Shown: positions 63,460 to 64,000 of the stretch, in pieces
How positions within the stretch are numbered: the stretch's first letter is position 1
Layout: each line of letters opens with the position of its first letter
Assembly (NCBI GenBank): GCA_965243825.1
Contig: CBDEVT010000001.1
Location: 1,178,001-1,242,000, forward strand
Direction of reading: 5' to 3'
Length of the DNA: 64,000 nucleotides
From: JAJCYX01 sp965243825
GTDB taxonomy: Bacteria > Chloroflexota > Dehalococcoidia > Lucifugimonadales > Lucifugimonadaceae
Notes under the pieces: generated by a model
The model's database searches: none
What the model was told of the DNA's origin: nothing
The model's input: only the letters and a program-made list of their open reading frames with translations
Position numbers and translations under genes: made by a program

Positions 63460-64000
63460 CTAAAGTCCCTTTGCGATCACTCGTTGATCACTCGTCTGTT
63501 TCGCCAGGCGCCCAACTACCCAGGAGCCTTCGATTGACCCGAGCAGTCCGTCTGCATTCTTCTGGTCGACTATCACGACCATGCCGAGACCCATATTGAA
63601 AACGCGGTACATCTCGAGATCGTCGATCTTCCCGGTTTCTTGGATGTCCCTGAAGATCACAGGAGGGGCCCAAGTTGCCAGGTCAACTTCCGCTGCAAGA
63701 CCGTCTGCGATCACACGCGGGATGTTCTTGAAAATACCGCCACCTGTGATGTGCCCCAGACCTTTAACCATTTTCATGTGCGGCTTTAAGACAGGCAGGT
63801 AGCTCATGTGAGGCTCAAGCAAGGCATCACCGAGTGTTCGGCCGTCGTCTGATAACTCTCGCTGCAACTCGGAAGGGTCATCCTCTACAGCGTACACTTT
63901 GCGAACGAGCGAGTATCCGTTGGTGTGCAGGCCGCTTGAGGGCAGGCCGATCAGTACATCACCTTCTGAGGTGTTCTCTGGCTCAATCAGACGCTCTCGC
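63460..64000 (-). CDS. purM: Phosphoribosylformylglycinamidine cyclo-ligase, C-terminal part (5' end beyond window)
   Basis: The frame is open to the window edge (translating EGDVLIGLPSSGLHTNGYSL upstream of the first internal GTG), so the gene continues outside. Family motifs GLPSSGLHTNGYSLVRKV and KGLGHITGGGIFKNIPRV identify PurM, which makes 5-aminoimidazole ribotide. About 180 residues are visible, ending VIAKGL. It is upstream of, and codirectional with, purH. Confidence 0.93.
   Translation of the reverse strand, partial: RERLIEPENTSEGDVLIGLPSSGLHTNGYSLVRKVYAVEDDPSELQRELSDDGRTLGDALLEPHMSYLPVLKPHMKMVKGLGHITGGGIFKNIPRVIADGLAAEVDLATWAPPVIFRDIQETGKIDDLEMYRVFNMGLGMVVIVDQKNADGLLGSIEGSWVVGRLAKQTSDQRVIAKGL

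Overview
The window looks like one contiguous bacterial chromosome segment of moderately high GC. It encodes many secreted lipoproteins, MFS transporters, two enolase-superfamily enzymes, several amidohydrolases and a very large multidomain surface protein. There is no rRNA, no recognisable complete tRNA and no CRISPR array. The enolase/amidohydrolase/MFS mix, together with single-membrane-type lipoproteins, fits a marine Chloroflexota bacterium (SAR202/Dehalococcoidia-like). That placement is an inference from gene content, not from a marker gene.

Layout. 1-15 kb: the 3' end of a pyruvate-dehydrogenase-type E1 gene, then mainly catabolic and redox genes (D-2-hydroxyacid dehydrogenase, LuxR regulator, FAD monooxygenase, enolase-superfamily dehydratase, mannonate-dehydratase-like protein, molybdopterin/cytochrome fusion, YcaQ-type glycosylase, universal stress protein, LDH2-type dehydrogenase, MFS carrier, amidohydrolase). 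A folded leader RNA candidate precedes the first enolase-family gene, and a pseudoknot candidate precedes the MFS gene. 15-21 kb: a lipoprotein gene split by one in-frame TAG, another MFS carrier, an AT-richer two-gene DUF262 + HEPN module wedged between metabolic genes, and a class III aminotransferase. 21-25.3 kb: methyltransferase, GNAT, two small membrane proteins and dihydrolipoyl dehydrogenase.

25.7-42 kb: a single 5,414-residue secreted protein. It has 28 cadherin-like repeats and 4 tandem-95-type repeats. Three copies of a ~180-residue beta domain lie two near the N-terminus and one near the C-terminus. Two enzyme cassettes are nested inside individual cadherin repeats: an M23 peptidase + beta-sandwich + FN3 + polysaccharide deacetylase cassette, and a GH5-type glycosidase. 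This is the most striking object in the window. It reads as an extracellular machine for binding and cutting polymers.

42-51.7 kb: beta-propeller protein, Pro/Thr-stalk lipoprotein, cytidylate-kinase-like protein, hydantoinase-like amidohydrolase, MFS, flavodoxin, and a secreted protein with 15 perfect 11-residue repeats beside a small lipoprotein. 52-57 kb: a degradative cluster (second hydantoinase-like paralogue, nitrilase, sulfatase with a probable ATT start, second enolase-superfamily enzyme). 57-64 kb: S9 peptidase and methyltransferase in tandem, nicotinate-phosphoribosyltransferase-like gene, GT2 glycosyltransferase, purH, and purM cut by the window edge.
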